A stretch of 56,621 bases of DNA from Anaerocolumna sp. (GTDB lineage Bacteria; Bacillota; Clostridia; Lachnospirales; Lachnospiraceae): contig JAQSXJ010000025.1 in NCBI GenBank assembly GCA_029256725.1, forward strand, positions 1 to 56,621, written 5' to 3'. The notes beneath the pieces were generated by a model. It did not search any database. It was not told where the DNA came from and saw only the letters and a list, made by a program, of their open reading frames with translations. This document shows, piece after piece, positions 17,393 through 27,193 of the stretch (within the stretch, counting starts at the first letter, position 1; the number at the start of each line of letters is the position of its first letter). The position numbers and the translations under genes are program-made.

Positions 17393-19075
17393 TTGCTGCT
17401 CAATTTACATGTAAAGAATTTTGCAATTATTGATGAAGTTGATATAACCTTGAAGGATGGCCTAAATATACTTACAGGAGAAACCGGAGCGGGAAAGTCC
17501 ATTATTATAGGCTCTATTAATGTATGCTTAGGAGGAAAGATCAGCAAAGACATCATACGACGCGGTTCGGACTATGCTATGGTTGAACTTCTTTTTGAAA
17601 CCGGCAGTAAGGCGGTTGAAAATAAAATGAAAGAGTTAGATCTGCCATTTGAAGACAGACAGATACTGATAACCCGTAAGATAACCAATGGGAAAAGTAT
17701 CAGTAAAATTAATGGAGAGACAGTAACAAGCCAGAGTCTAAAAGAAATTGCGGCACTACTCATAGATATCCATGGTCAGCACGAACATCAATCCTTACTC
17801 TACAAAGAGAATTATCTTGATATTATAGATCGTTATGCCAAAGAGGAAGTTTTCCTGTTAAAGCAAAAGTTAGCGGAAGAGTATTTAAAGTTAATACAAT
17901 TGAAAAACAAGCTTTCAAAGTTGATGATTGATGAGGACAAGCGTCTTCGTGAAATATCCTACTTAGAATATGAGATAAAGGAAATAACAGAAGCCAAATT
18001 AAAGCAAGGGGAAGACGAACTATTAACGAGTGAATATAAGAAGCTTTCCAATGCCAGAATAATAGCAGAAGGAGTAGGGTTAGTTTATGACTATATGGGC
18101 TATCAATCAGCCGGGTCAGCCGGGGAAAAGTTAGGAAGAAGCGTCAAACAACTTTCTAAACTGATTGAATACGATAAGGATCTGGAAGGTATCTATAAGC
18201 AGATACTTGATGTAGAAGCACTTGTAAATGACTTTAATCGTAATCTCTCTGAATATCAATCGGATTTAAATAACCAAGAGGAAGATTTTACGGCAGTAGA
18301 AGAGCGTTTGAATTTAATAAATCATCTGAAAGCCAAATACGGAAACTCTATTACGGATATATTAAAAATTTTAGAGGAAGGTGAGATTAAGCTGGAACAG
18401 TATTATCATTACGAGGAAACTCTTGAGGAGCTTAACAGACAGATAGCTGAGCAGGATAGAGAAGTACATAACTTGTGTGTTAAATTATCAGATATACGTA
18501 AGAAGAATGCTATAACTCTCGCTGCGAAGATTAAAAATGCCTTGCTTGATTTGAATTTTCTTGATGTTCAGTTTGCCATCGAATTAACACAGAAGGAGGG
18601 TTATACAAAAGATGGATTTGATGATGCAGAATATCTTATCTCAGTAAATCCGGGTGAAGAAATGAAGACTTTGTCAAAAGTTGCTTCCGGAGGAGAATTA
18701 TCGAGAATAATGCTTGCCATAAAATCAGTGTTTGCAGATAAGGATGAGATAGATACATTGATTTTTGATGAAATAGATACTGGCATCAGCGGAAGAACAG
18801 CTCAAAAAGTATCCGAGAAATTATCGGAAATATCCTACAGTCATCAGATAATTTGCATTACCCATCTAGCTCAGATAGCATCAATGGCCGATAATCATTT
18901 TATCATTGAAAAACAAACAGATGGCCATACTACAAAAACCGGTATACGACAATTGAGAGAGCAGGAATCAATTGAAGAAATTGCCAGAATACTTGGCGGT
19001 GCTGAAATAACTCGAACTGTTCTCGACAGCGCAAAAGAAATGATAACACTTGCGAAAAAAAACAAAAAAAGATAG
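17393..19075 (+). CDS. recN: DNA repair protein RecN
   Basis: This 560-residue SMC-like ATPase acts early in double-strand-break repair and recombination. The Walker A ETGAGKS lies near residue 29, IDIHGQHEHQSLL near residue 125, a central coiled-coil region follows, then the ABC signature VASGGELSRIMLAIKS (about residue 430) and Walker B LIFDEIDTGISG (about residue 462). Start is TTG 17393 with GGAGGAG at 17381-17387 and no nearby ATG. In relatives it follows argR directly; here it stands alone behind its own putative promoter and ends at a strong terminator. Confidence 0.95.
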   Translation: MLLNLHVKNFAIIDEVDITLKDGLNILTGETGAGKSIIIGSINVCLGGKISKDIIRRGSDYAMVELLFETGSKAVENKMKELDLPFEDRQILITRKITNGKSISKINGETVTSQSLKEIAALLIDIHGQHEHQSLLYKENYLDIIDRYAKEEVFLLKQKLAEEYLKLIQLKNKLSKLMIDEDKRLREISYLEYEIKEITEAKLKQGEDELLTSEYKKLSNARIIAEGVGLVYDYMGYQSAGSAGEKLGRSVKQLSKLIEYDKDLEGIYKQILDVEALVNDFNRNLSEYQSDLNNQEEDFTAVEERLNLINHLKAKYGNSITDILKILEEGEIKLEQYYHYEETLEELNRQIAEQDREVHNLCVKLSDIRKKNAITLAAKIKNALLDLNFLDVQFAIELTQKEGYTKDGFDDAEYLISVNPGEEMKTLSKVASGGELSRIMLAIKSVFADKDEIDTLIFDEIDTGISGRTAQKVSEKLSEISYSHQIICITHLAQIASMADNHFIIEKQTDGHTTKTGIRQLREQESIEEIARILGGAEITRTVLDSAKEMITLAKKNKKR

Positions 19076-19122
19076 TTTGAAAATTTATTTACTACACATA
19101 CTAATATAAGGCAGTTATTTTA

Positions 19123-19155
19123 AGGATATACACTTTTAAGTGTATATCCTTTTTT
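19123..19155 (+). terminator. Intrinsic terminator after recN
   Basis: AGGATATACACTT (from 19123) pairs with AAGTGTATATCCT (to 19150), a near-perfect long stem, followed by TTTTTT. It cleanly separates recN from spoIVB. Confidence 0.88.
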
Positions 19156-19341
19156 ATGCAACAAGATAATGCGACTTATTGCTTAAAAACCTCCAATAAA
19201 GTCTGAACTGCAGTGTATAGAATTGTAGTGCTTATGAAAATACCGCAGGCAGAGTGACAAGTAAAAGGGAGATTTCTATATCTGCTGTCTAAACATGTAT
19301 ATTCGTATGATAGATATCTGTTTATATAAAATTTGAATATT

Positions 19342-19372
19342 TACGCGAAAAAGCGTAGAGGGAGCTGAAATT
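19342..19372 (+). promoter_or_regulatory. Hairpin-SD leader of spoIVB
   Basis: TACGC (19342-19346), loop GAAAAA, GCGTA (19353-19357), then GAGGGAG (19358-19364) and ATG 19373. This is the same layout as the AGATGGGAG leaders but with a diverged SD part. Confidence 0.4.
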
Positions 19373-20662
19373 ATGCATAGAAGATCTATTTATCGTAAAA
19401 TCCTTATTCTGGTTTTGTGTATTAATATAATGGTATTAGGCTATTTTACTTATCGGTATATTGACAACAGCGTGCCGGATTCCATTAAAATACTGGTGGG
19501 TGAAGATGAAGAGTTTAACTTTAAGTTACCTATGGAAGGCAGTGTAACATACGGGGATGTAGATGTTCTAAGTGTAAATAATAAAACTGTTCCAGGAGAT
19601 CAGATAAAACTGAACCTGAGCCAACCTTTTACCATAAAATCAAGTACTACAGGAAGTTACAAAATTAATCTAAAGTTATTCGGATTTCTGAATTTTAAAG
19701 AAGTAACAATAGGTGTCATAGATCAGAAGGAAGTAATTCCATGTGGTAATCCAATAGGTATTTATATAGAAACCGATGGTGTAATGGTCCTTGGTACAGG
19801 TGTAATAAACGGAGCTGATGGTTTGAATTATGAGCCTTCCTTGAATAAACTAAAGACAGGTGATTATATAACAAAAATAAATAGTACCGTAATCCATAAC
19901 AAAGAAGAATTAATAGAGGAACTACAGCAAAGTGATGGTAAAGATGTAAAAGTTACCTTGCGACGTGATGATAAACTTACAGAATATAAAATTACTCCTG
20001 TTAAAACCGGAGATGGTGAATACAAAATAGGGGCTTGGATAAGAGATAATACACAAGGTATAGGAACACTTACCTTTATTACACCTGACGGCCAGTTTGG
20101 GGCCTTAGGACATGGAATAACAGATATTGATACCAGTCTTTTGATGGAGATTGAACGTGGATATTTATATAATGCGGATATTATGACTATTATCAAGGGA
20201 AAGCAAGGCGTTCCAGGAGAATTAATCGGGTTAATCAAACAAAATACAGATGACAAAATAGGTGATATCCTGAAAAATTCAAATCAAGGTATTTTTGGAA
20301 AAATAGGTACAGGATTCGTTAAAGCCAATTCCTATGATGCAATACCGGTGGGCTTAAAACAGGAGATTAAGCTCGGACCTGCAACCATATTTTCCTGTGT
20401 TGAAAATGAAGTAAAAGAATATAAAATTAATATTGACAAAATAGATCTTAATAGTCAAAGCCCCAATAAAGGAATGGTAATAAGCATAACAGATAAAGTA
20501 TTAATTGAAAAAACCGGTGGTATCGTACAAGGAATGAGTGGAAGCCCTATCATACAGAATGGCAAGATAATAGGAGCCGTAACTCACGTCTTCATACAGG
20601 ATTCAACCAAAGGTTACGGGACATTTATCGAAAATATGCTTAATAATCTGGAAGATAAATAA
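19373..20662 (+). CDS. spoIVB: SpoIVB S55-family serine peptidase
   Basis: This 429-residue forespore protease is secreted into the intermembrane space and triggers pro-SigK activation in Bacillus. It has an N-terminal membrane anchor (ILILVLCINIMVLGYFTY, residues 10-27), a PDZ domain (about residues 125-215) with LKTGDYITKINSTVI, and the S55 domain. Candidate catalytic residues are His247 in GALGHGI and Ser389/Ser391 in GMSGSPI. Length is normal. GGGAG at 19360-19364 supports ATG 19373. It lies between recN and spo0A as in Bacillus and Clostridium, though each gene here is separated by terminators or a long gap. Confidence 0.94.
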   Translation: MHRRSIYRKILILVLCINIMVLGYFTYRYIDNSVPDSIKILVGEDEEFNFKLPMEGSVTYGDVDVLSVNNKTVPGDQIKLNLSQPFTIKSSTTGSYKINLKLFGFLNFKEVTIGVIDQKEVIPCGNPIGIYIETDGVMVLGTGVINGADGLNYEPSLNKLKTGDYITKINSTVIHNKEELIEELQQSDGKDVKVTLRRDDKLTEYKITPVKTGDGEYKIGAWIRDNTQGIGTLTFITPDGQFGALGHGITDIDTSLLMEIERGYLYNADIMTIIKGKQGVPGELIGLIKQNTDDKIGDILKNSNQGIFGKIGTGFVKANSYDAIPVGLKQEIKLGPATIFSCVENEVKEYKINIDKIDLNSQSPNKGMVISITDKVLIEKTGGIVQGMSGSPIIQNGKIIGAVTHVFIQDSTKGYGTFIENMLNNLEDK

Positions 20663-21005
20663 AATAAAGCTGCAATCGACCTATTGCAACTATAGCAATA
20701 AAATGCTACAGTATTTAACAATAGAATTTCTTAAAAAGAATTCTAATTATGTAAAAAGAAATATAATATTTCTTATATACACAAAACAAAAGCACCTATG
20801 TCGTAAATTGCGATAAGAAAGAATTGATAATATGGAAATATATGTATATAATATGGATATGTCAATAATTTACATTTCATTCTTCGCGGATTCTACGAAT
20901 TGACTTGATTCATCGGTAACGTAATATGTAAAAGGCTGTATATTTAAAGTTTAATATTTAATTCTATAGAAAAAGTCGAGATTTTGTTAAAAAATATGGA
21001 AAATA
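20663..21005. other. AT-rich gap upstream of the spo0A promoter
   Basis: This stretch between spoIVB and spo0A holds no gene. No convincing SigH promoter or Spo0A box (TGTCGAA) was found; AGTCGAGA near 20975 is the closest and is a poor match. Confidence 0.4.
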
Positions 21006-21034
21006 TTGACTTGAAAGCCGATTAGAGTTATAAT
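21006..21034 (+). promoter_or_regulatory. SigA-type promoter of spo0A
   Basis: TTGACT (21006-21011) and TATAAT (21029-21034) have a 17-bp spacer, about 110 bp upstream of the start. A strong SD-like AAAGGAGG (21073-21080) lies in the leader without a standard start codon after it. Confidence 0.75.
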
Positions 21035-21143
21035 ATGGTACGGATGAACTATTTTTTAGCAGGTGACTATACAAAGGAGGTAAATTAGTATTCAAGTCAG
21101 ACAATTTTTATAAGCAAAAGGAATATTTTGGGAGGAAAACAAA

Positions 21144-21947
21144 GTGGGTAAAATCAATGTAGCAATTGTGGATGACAATGAAAGAATCGTAAAGCTGTTA
21201 GAAGAAATCTTAAAGGGAGACTCAGATATTGAAGTAGTAGGAACAGCTGACAATGGTATCGACGCACTGGACGTTATACGGGATAAGAAGCCGGATGTAG
21301 TTCTTTTAGATTTGATAATGCCTAAATTGGATGGTTTGGGTGTTATGGAGAAAATCAGATTGGATGAAAGCTATAAAAGTATACCGGCATTTATTGTGAT
21401 TACTGCAATCGGGCAGGAAGGTGTAACTGAGAATGCATTTGAATTAGGTGCAAGTTACTATATTATGAAACCCTTTGATAACAACATGGTTCTAACGAGA
21501 ATCAAACAGATCAGAGGCGATTTACATAATACGAAAGTATTTGAAAATCACCGCGTAAGCACTTACGAGAGTAAGGATGATTACAAGGAAAGAAATCTGG
21601 AATCCGATGTAACTAATATAATTCATGAAATAGGGGTGCCTGCTCACATCAAAGGATATCAGTACCTAAGAGATGCTATTATGATGTCTGTTAATGACAG
21701 TGAAATGTTAAATTCCATCACAAAACTGTTATATCCGTCTATTGCAAAGCGTCATAAGACAACGCCCAGCAGAGTAGAAAGAGCTATCAGACATGCTATT
21801 GAGGTTGCATGGAGCAGAGGAAAAATGGACACCATAGATGAACTATTTGGTTATACTGTTAGTAACGGCAAAGGAAAGCCGACCAATTCTGAATTTGTAG
21901 CTCTGATAGCTGACAAAATCAGACTGGAATATAAATTAAGAGCATAA
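21144..21947 (+). CDS. spo0A: Sporulation master regulator Spo0A
   Basis: This 267-residue response regulator commits the cell to sporulation when phosphorylated. The receiver domain (residues 1-125) has acidic pocket D10/D11, phosphoacceptor D56 in LLDLIMP and the K of YIMKPFD. The Spo0A DNA-binding domain (about residues 155-267) contains [19 protein letters not shown] and [19 protein letters not shown], the recognition region. The start is GTG 21144 with GGGAGG at 21130-21135. It follows spoIVB by a 480-bp gap that contains a SigA promoter and ends at a strong terminator. Confidence 0.97.
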   Translation: MGKINVAIVDDNERIVKLLEEILKGDSDIEVVGTADNGIDALDVIRDKKPDVVLLDLIMPKLDGLGVMEKIRLDESYKSIPAFIVITAIGQEGVTENAFELGASYYIMKPFDNNMVLTRIKQIRGDLHNTKVFENHRVSTYESKDDYKERNLESDVTNIIHEIGVPAHIKGYQYLRDAIMMSVNDSEMLNSITKLLYPSIAKRHKTTPSRVERAIRHAIEVAWSRGKMDTIDELFGYTVSNGKGKPTNSEFVALIADKIRLEYKLRA

Positions 21948-21976
21948 CAGCAATACGATATTGCTGTTAGAATTAC

Positions 21977-22034
21977 ACTGCTTCAGTAAAAGGGGTACGA
22001 GCGCTAAGCGTTCGTTTTACTGAAGCAGTTTTTT
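21977..22034 (+). terminator. Strong terminator after spo0A
   Basis: ACTGCTTCAGTAAAA (21977-21991) pairs perfectly with 22015-22029, and an inner CGAGCG/CGTTCG stem extends the hairpin; six T residues follow. A smaller hairpin (AACAGCAATA with TATTGCTGTT, about 21946-21969) sits directly after the stop codon. Confidence 0.9.
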
Positions 22035-22046
22035 AATGAAAAAAAC

Positions 22047-22075
22047 TTCACTAACAAAGGAAAATCATGTATAAT
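22047..22075 (+). promoter_or_regulatory. Putative glgA promoter
   Basis: TTCACT (22047-22052) and TATAAT (22070-22075) are separated by 17 bp, immediately after the spo0A terminator and about 90 bp before glgA. Confidence 0.6.
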
Positions 22076-22163
22076 TAATACATTAAAACATAGAATGGAT
22101 TTATTGATGTAGCTTATATTTCAAATTTTATGCTGTCCTTGTCGGCAGAATGCGAGGTAAAAA

Positions 22164-23606
22164 ATGAAAAAAATATTATTTGCAGCTTCTGAATGTGTTC
22201 CGTTTCTTAAGACAGGTGGTCTTGCAGATGTTGTAGGTGCCTTACCTAAATACATTAATAAAGATAAATACGATATACGTGTCGTAATGCCGAATTACGA
22301 AACAATACCCGATGCACTGAAAGAAAAAATGGAGTTCAAATGTAATTTTAATATGGATTTATCTTGGAGAAACAAGTATGTTGGGCTATTTGAAATATAT
22401 GAGGGCGGAATCCATTACTATTTTATAGATAATGAATTTTATTTTTGCGGCAGTACACCATATGGAAATATTTATGAAGACATAGAGAAGTTTGCGTTTT
22501 TTTCAAAAGCTGCTTTAGCTATTCTGCCTTTCATTGAATTTAAACCAGATGTTATACACTGTCATGACTGGCAGACAGGCTTGATACCTGTCTATTTGAA
22601 GGATTTATTTTCAGGAGATGAATTCTTTAGTGGAATAAAATCTATTATGACCATACATAATTTGAAATTTCAGGGAGTTTGGGATGTTAAAACGGTTAAA
22701 GATGTAACAGGACTTTCCGATTATTATTTTACTCCGGATAAACTGGAAGCTTACGGAGATGCTAATTATCTTAAAGGTGGTATCACCTATGCAGACAAAG
22801 TAACAACTGTCAGTAAGACTTATGCAGAAGAAATAAAAACACCTTATTACGGAGAAGGTTTGGATGGCCTGATGAGGGCAAGGAATAATTCGCTGGAGGG
22901 TATCATAAACGGTATTGATTATGAAGAGTATAATCCGGCAACTGATAAGCTGATACCAATACACTATAATAGCAAGAATTTCAGAAAAGAAAAGTACAAG
23001 AACAAGAAAGCGCTTCAGGAAGAATTGGGATTAGAAGTGAACCCGAAGAAATTTATGATTGGAATTGTTTCCAGACTGACTGATCAGAAGGGCTTGGATC
23101 TGATTGATTGTGTGATTGAAAGCATCTGCTCAGAAGATATCCAATTAGTAGTAGTTGGGACCGGAGAAGCTAAATATGAAAATCTCTTTCGGCATTATGC
23201 CTGGAAATATGGTGATCGAGTGTCTGCTAGTATATTCTTTTCTGAGGAAAGAGCTCATAGAGTTTATGCTGCATGCGATGCATTTCTGATGCCGTCTTTG
23301 TTTGAACCATGCGGATTAAGTCAATTAATAAGCTTAAGATATGGAACGGTACCTATTGTCAGGGAAACAGGAGGACTTAAGGATACGGTCATACCGTATA
23401 ATGAATTTGATAATTCGGGAACGGGATTCAGTTTTCATAATTACAATGCCCACGAAATGTTATCTGTTATAAATTATGCCAAACATATTTTTTACAATAA
23501 AAAAAGAGAATGGAATAAGATTGTTGACCGTGGAATGGCCATAGATTATTCATGGAAGAATTCTGCTGCTCTATATGAAGAGCTTTATGATAATATGATA
23601 CAATAA
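22164..23606 (+). CDS. glgA: Glycogen synthase (ADP-glucose type)
   Basis: This 480-residue GT5 glycosyltransferase extends alpha-1,4-glucan chains with ADP-glucose. The N-terminal KTGGLADVVGALP (residues 15-27) binds ADP-glucose, and the C-terminal SLFEPCGLSQLISLRYG block (about residue 375) contains the catalytic-site Glu. HCHDWQTGLIPVYLK near residue 130 is also typical. Length is normal. It stands alone here without other glg genes. ATG 22164 has GCGAGG at 22152-22157; a 5-bp stem TGCTG/CGGCA (22131-22147) lies just upstream. Confidence 0.94.
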   Translation: MKKILFAASECVPFLKTGGLADVVGALPKYINKDKYDIRVVMPNYETIPDALKEKMEFKCNFNMDLSWRNKYVGLFEIYEGGIHYYFIDNEFYFCGSTPYGNIYEDIEKFAFFSKAALAILPFIEFKPDVIHCHDWQTGLIPVYLKDLFSGDEFFSGIKSIMTIHNLKFQGVWDVKTVKDVTGLSDYYFTPDKLEAYGDANYLKGGITYADKVTTVSKTYAEEIKTPYYGEGLDGLMRARNNSLEGIINGIDYEEYNPATDKLIPIHYNSKNFRKEKYKNKKALQEELGLEVNPKKFMIGIVSRLTDQKGLDLIDCVIESICSEDIQLVVVGTGEAKYENLFRHYAWKYGDRVSASIFFSEERAHRVYAACDAFLMPSLFEPCGLSQLISLRYGTVPIVRETGGLKDTVIPYNEFDNSGTGFSFHNYNAHEMLSVINYAKHIFYNKKREWNKIVDRGMAIDYSWKNSAALYEELYDNMIQ

Positions 23607-23721
23607 AAATTATACTCTTTTTTTCCTGCATAAGAAAGAGACCTCCAAGCAATAATAAGTCTAGATAATTAAGCAAAATTGATGGCTGTTATCTAAAAAA
23701 ACGTATAAGGAGGAAATATGA

Positions 23722-23907
23722 ATGAGTAACTTATCTAAACTTGATGTTCAGAATTTAAGACACCTATTAGTTTTCGGAGAATCTGATAAACAGAAATACC
23801 AGACCTATGCAGAGCAGTGCACAGATCCTAATGTAAAACAGTTTTTCCAGAAAGAAGTACAGTCAGCTGAACAAAAAAGACAGAAACTAATTCAATTTCT
23901 TAAATAG
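23722..23907 (+). CDS. Small coat-F-like protein
   Basis: This 61-residue, Gln/Lys-rich, probably all-helical protein (LDVQNLRHLLVFGESDKQKY, NVKQFFQKEVQSAEQKRQKL) resembles the short partners of spore coat protein CotF in clostridia. It has no signal peptide or membrane segment. AAGGAGG (23707-23713) lies 8 nt before ATG 23722; a nearer ATG at 23718 reads MNE and stops, so it is excluded. The downstream coat-F-like gene begins 11 bp after the stop, so the two form an operon. Assignment rests on pattern similarity and context. Confidence 0.72.
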   Translation: MSNLSKLDVQNLRHLLVFGESDKQKYQTYAEQCTDPNVKQFFQKEVQSAEQKRQKLIQFLK

Positions 23908-23918
23908 GAGGTTTCAAT

Positions 23919-24203
23919 ATGCAGGAACAGGCAATGGTAACAGACGCTCTTAGTACAATTAATTCAGGTTTAAAAAGTCTTGGAGATATGATTTCCCAGG
24001 CTGAAGATCAAGAGCTTAGACAGACATTACAGCAGATGAGAAATGACGCAGAAACCTGCCAGCATGAATTATATACTATAGCAAAGAATAAAAATTACTA
24101 TCCTCCTTCACAGAAGGCTACAGAGGAAGAGATAACTAATTTAAGAAGTATTTGCAATCAGTCAGGACAGTCCGCTCAAAGTGGACAATCCGTACAAGGC
24201 TGA
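23919..24203 (+). CDS. Spore coat protein CotF family
   Basis: This 94-residue protein looks like a short CotF-type coat protein. It has a helical bundle region (SGLKSLGDMISQAEDQEL, RQTLQQMRNDAETCQHELY) followed by the characteristic KNYYPPSQKATEEEI segment and a Ser/Gln/Gly-rich tail with repeats of SGQSxQ. No membrane or secretion signal is seen, as expected for a protein made in the mother cell. AGGAGG lies just upstream of ATG 23919. It is co-transcribed with the 61-residue protein before it. The exact coat role is not known. Confidence 0.75.
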   Translation: MQEQAMVTDALSTINSGLKSLGDMISQAEDQELRQTLQQMRNDAETCQHELYTIAKNKNYYPPSQKATEEEITNLRSICNQSGQSAQSGQSVQG

Positions 24204-24297
24204 ATGCAGGGACAAGTTGCACAATCTATGAGATAGCAGCTTTCCAAGTTATAAAACTTGGAGATTTAAAAGTTATAGTATCAAAAAGTATGTAAAT
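24204..24297. other. Gap after coat-F operon with short hairpin
   Basis: CCAAGTT and AACTTGG (24244-24261, loop ATAA) form a perfect 7-bp stem without a T-tract. It may mark the 3' end of the coat-F-like transcript. Confidence 0.35.
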
Positions 24298-24360
24298 GAA
24301 TTCGGCAGGGAGTCTTAAAATATGCTGCAACCTGCAGTATATACTCCTATGCCTGAATTC
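24298..24360. repeat. 63-bp imperfect palindrome
   Basis: GAATTC opens (24298) and closes (24355-24360) a long inverted repeat with GGCA/TGCC, GGAGT/ACTCC and a 9-bp central stem TATGCTGCA/TGCAGTATA around loop ACC. A 60-codon open frame starting at 24322 inside it is not credited as a gene. Confidence 0.6.
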
Positions 24361-24500
24361 CTAAATTTGTCATATGTGTTATACCTACACTTTAAAGAAT
24401 ACAATTGGAAAAATATTGCTGATAAAGTGCACAAAGATTTTTATCTCTGTAATCTTTTTATGAATTATCTATTAATCTTATTTGAATTTATATTTTATAC

Positions 24501-24529
24501 TTGATATTTTCCTATAAAAAAGGTAAAAT
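24501..24529 (+). promoter_or_regulatory. SigA-type promoter of gap
   Basis: TTGATA (24501-24506) and TAAAAT (24524-24529) are separated by 17 bp. The leader to the gap start at 24653 is about 115 nt. Confidence 0.65.
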
Positions 24530-24652
24530 AATATAGTGTTTGAGAAAATTTTGTCAATCATGCTGGTTAATAGCTGTCGCTCCTACATAAGACTATTGTT
24601 ATGGAACATATGGCAGCATATTATAAAATTAACAATTAGGAGGAATATAATC

Positions 24653-25666
24653 ATGGCAGTAAAAGTAGCAATTAATGGTTTCGGACGTATTGGACGTCTT
24701 GCATTCAGACAGATGTTTGGAGCAGAAGGATATGAAATCGTAGCTATCAACGACTTAACAAATCCTAAAATGCTTGCACACTTATTAAAATATGATACAG
24801 CACAGGGAAGATATGCTTTAGCAGATAAAGTAGAAGCTAAAGAGTCTTCTATCGTAGTAGATGGTAAAGAGATCAAAATCTATGCTGAGAAAAATGCAGC
24901 AGACCTTCCTTGGGGAGAGATCGGTGTAGATGTAGTACTTGAGTGTACTGGTTTCTATGTATCCAAAGCTAAATCTCAGGCACATATCGATGCAGGTGCT
25001 AAAAAGGTTGTAATCTCTGCTCCCGCAGGTGATGATCTTCCTACAATCGTATTCGGTGTTAACGAGAATACTTTAACAGCAGCAGATACAATCATTTCTG
25101 CAGCTTCTTGTACTACAAACTGTTTAGCTCCTATGGCAAAAACATTAAATGACTTATCTGAAATCGAAAAAGGTTTCATGACAACAATTCACTCCTATAC
25201 TGGTGACCAGATGACATTAGATGGTCCTCATCCTAAGGGAGATTTAAGAAGAGCTCGTGCAGCTGCTGAAAATATCGTTCCTAACTCCACTGGTGCTGCT
25301 AAAGCTATTGGTCTTGTTATTCCTGAGTTAGCTGGAAAATTAGACGGTGCAGCTCAGCGTGTACCTACTCCTACAGGTTCTATTACAGAATTAGTTGCTG
25401 TTACCAAGGGTAAAGTAACAAAAGATGATGTTAACAAAGCTATGAAAACTGCAGCAAGCGCATCTTTCGGTTACACAGAAGAAGAATTAGTATCTTCCGA
25501 TATCATCGGTATTAGTGAAGGTTCTTTATTCGATGCAACTCAGACAAAAGTTACTCCTCTTGATGGGGACAAGACTTTAGTAAAAGTTGTTTCCTGGTAT
25601 GACAATGAGAATTCCTATACTAGCCAGATGGTTAGAACAATCAAATTCTTTGCTGAATTAGCATAA
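24653..25666 (+). CDS. gap: Glyceraldehyde-3-phosphate dehydrogenase
   Basis: This 337-residue enzyme oxidises glyceraldehyde 3-phosphate to 1,3-bisphosphoglycerate. The Rossmann motif NGFGRIGR (residues 8-15) and AINDLT point to NAD use, and catalytic Cys153 lies in [12 protein letters not shown] 24653 is chosen because TAGGAGG at 24637-24643 precedes it and [14 protein letters not shown] is the standard opening; the open frame upstream to 24536 is leader. Codon use appears biased, as expected for a highly expressed gene. pgk, tpiA and gpmI follow in order, separated by hairpins. Confidence 0.97.
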   Translation: MAVKVAINGFGRIGRLAFRQMFGAEGYEIVAINDLTNPKMLAHLLKYDTAQGRYALADKVEAKESSIVVDGKEIKIYAEKNAADLPWGEIGVDVVLECTGFYVSKAKSQAHIDAGAKKVVISAPAGDDLPTIVFGVNENTLTAADTIISAASCTTNCLAPMAKTLNDLSEIEKGFMTTIHSYTGDQMTLDGPHPKGDLRRARAAAENIVPNSTGAAKAIGLVIPELAGKLDGAAQRVPTPTGSITELVAVTKGKVTKDDVNKAMKTAASASFGYTEEELVSSDIIGISEGSLFDATQTKVTPLDGDKTLVKVVSWYDNENSYTSQMVRTIKFFAELA

Positions 25667-25772
25667 TAATAGTTAACGCTATTAATATCTGCATAATTCA
25701 TCAGCAGAATTTATCCTTGATTGTTACAGGATAAGGAATTTATTACAATTTAAAATTATATTGATCCTTAAT

Positions 25773-25850
25773 GGGTCCGGTCTTTGTAAGCAAAGTCGAG
25801 GAACGTTAACCGAACCCTCTGCTTTGCTATAAAGATCGGGCTCATTTTTT
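25773..25850 (+). terminator. Large branched terminator between gap and pgk
   Basis: A long imperfect stem (25773-25795 with 25822-25843, several G-U pairs) encloses a structured 26-nt apical region and ends in six T residues. A smaller TTATCCT/AGGATAA hairpin (25711-25734) precedes it. Partial termination would set gap levels above pgk (inference). Confidence 0.75.
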
Positions 25851-25889
25851 ATAAAAATATTTATAAGAACATATTGAAAGGAGTCTATT

Positions 25890-27086
25890 ATGTTAAATAA
25901 AAAGTCAGTAGACGATATTAATGTTAAAGGCAAAAGAGTATTAGTACGTTGTGATTTCAATGTACCTTTACAGGAAGGCAAAATTACAGATGAAAACCGT
26001 CTGGTTGCAGCACTTCCAACTATTCAGAAATTAATTAAAGACGGCGGCAAGGTTATCCTTTGCTCCCATCTTGGAAAACCTAAGGGTGAGCCTAAGCCTG
26101 AATTATCTTTAGCTCCTGTTGCGCTGAGACTTGCAGACCTGTTAGGACAGCCTGTTAAATTTGCAGCTGATGCTACAGTTGTAGGGGAGAATGCAAAAAA
26201 AGCTGTTGAACAAATGCAGGATGGTGAAGTAGTTCTTCTTGAGAACACACGTTATAGAGCAGAAGAGACAAAGAATGTAGATGCATTCAGCGAAGAGCTT
26301 GCGTCTATCACAGATATATTTGTTAACGATGCCTTTGGTACTGCTCATAGAGCACACTGCTCCAATGTTGGTATCACAAAGTACGTTGATACTGCAGTAG
26401 TGGGATACTTAATGCAGAAAGAAATTGATTTCCTCGGAAATGCAGTTAACAATCCTGAGAGACCTTTTGTAGCTATCCTTGGAGGCTCTAAAGTTTCCAG
26501 TAAAATTTCTGTTATCAACAACCTTCTTGATAAAGTAGATACCCTTATCATCGGTGGTGGTATGGCCTTTACTTTCATGAAAGCAAAGGGTGAGGAAATT
26601 GGAAGCTCCATGTTAGAAGCTGATTACCTTGATTATGCAAAAGAAATGATCGAGAAAGCTGCAAAGAAGGGTGTTAAATTATTGATTCCTGTAGATACCA
26701 TTGCAGCAAAATCTTTCTCTAATGATGCTGAATTTAAAACAGTAACCAGTGAAGAAGGAATCGAAGAAGGCTGGTTAGGACTTGACATTGGTGAGAAAAC
26801 AAGCAAACTCTATGCAGATGCTGTAAAAGAAGCTAAGACTGTAGTATGGAATGGACCAATGGGTGTTTTTGAAATGTCTAATTTTGCTAATGGTACTGTT
26901 GCCGTTGCTAAAGCACTCGCAGAAATCGATGCAACCACAATCATCGGTGGTGGTGATTCTGCAGCAGCTGTTAATATCTTAGGCTTTGGCGATAAGATGA
27001 CTCATATTTCAACTGGTGGCGGTGCTTCTCTTGAATTCCTGGAAGGAAAAGAACTTCCTGGTGTAGCAGCAGCTAATGATAAATAA
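25890..27086 (+). CDS. pgk: Phosphoglycerate kinase
   Basis: This 398-residue two-domain kinase transfers phosphate from 1,3-bisphosphoglycerate to ADP. The N-terminal [13 protein letters not shown] (about residues 14-26), SHLGKPKG (about residue 59) and [11 protein letters not shown] substrate motifs are present, as are the C-terminal [10 protein letters not shown] (about residue 322) and GGGDSAAAV nucleotide-binding motifs. Length is normal. AAAGGAG upstream supports ATG 25890. It lies between a large terminator-like structure and another terminator, so it is either monocistronic or transcribed by readthrough from gap. Confidence 0.97.
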   Translation: MLNKKSVDDINVKGKRVLVRCDFNVPLQEGKITDENRLVAALPTIQKLIKDGGKVILCSHLGKPKGEPKPELSLAPVALRLADLLGQPVKFAADATVVGENAKKAVEQMQDGEVVLLENTRYRAEETKNVDAFSEELASITDIFVNDAFGTAHRAHCSNVGITKYVDTAVVGYLMQKEIDFLGNAVNNPERPFVAILGGSKVSSKISVINNLLDKVDTLIIGGGMAFTFMKAKGEEIGSSMLEADYLDYAKEMIEKAAKKGVKLLIPVDTIAAKSFSNDAEFKTVTSEEGIEEGWLGLDIGEKTSKLYADAVKEAKTVVWNGPMGVFEMSNFANGTVAVAKALAEIDATTIIGGGDSAAAVNILGFGDKMTHISTGGGASLEFLEGKELPGVAAANDK

Positions 27087-27136
27087 TAGCAGTATTTGAT
27101 TAAATAGCATAAAGTCACAGAAGTTTTAATATATCA

Positions 27137-27174
27137 GGGACTGACAGCTTCGATGCCTGACAGTCCCTTTTCTT
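27137..27174 (+). terminator. Terminator between pgk and tpiA
   Basis: GGGACTGACAG (27137-27147) pairs with CTGACAGTCCC (27157-27167) with one A-A mismatch, followed by TTTTCTT. It leaves little room for a promoter before tpiA at 27194. Confidence 0.75.
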
Positions 27175-27193
27175 AAGGAAAAGGAGAAATAAA

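Noticed and set aside
24322..24504. 60-codon open frame between the coat-F genes and gap
   Set aside because: It starts inside a long palindrome, overlaps the gap promoter region and has no recognisable protein character.
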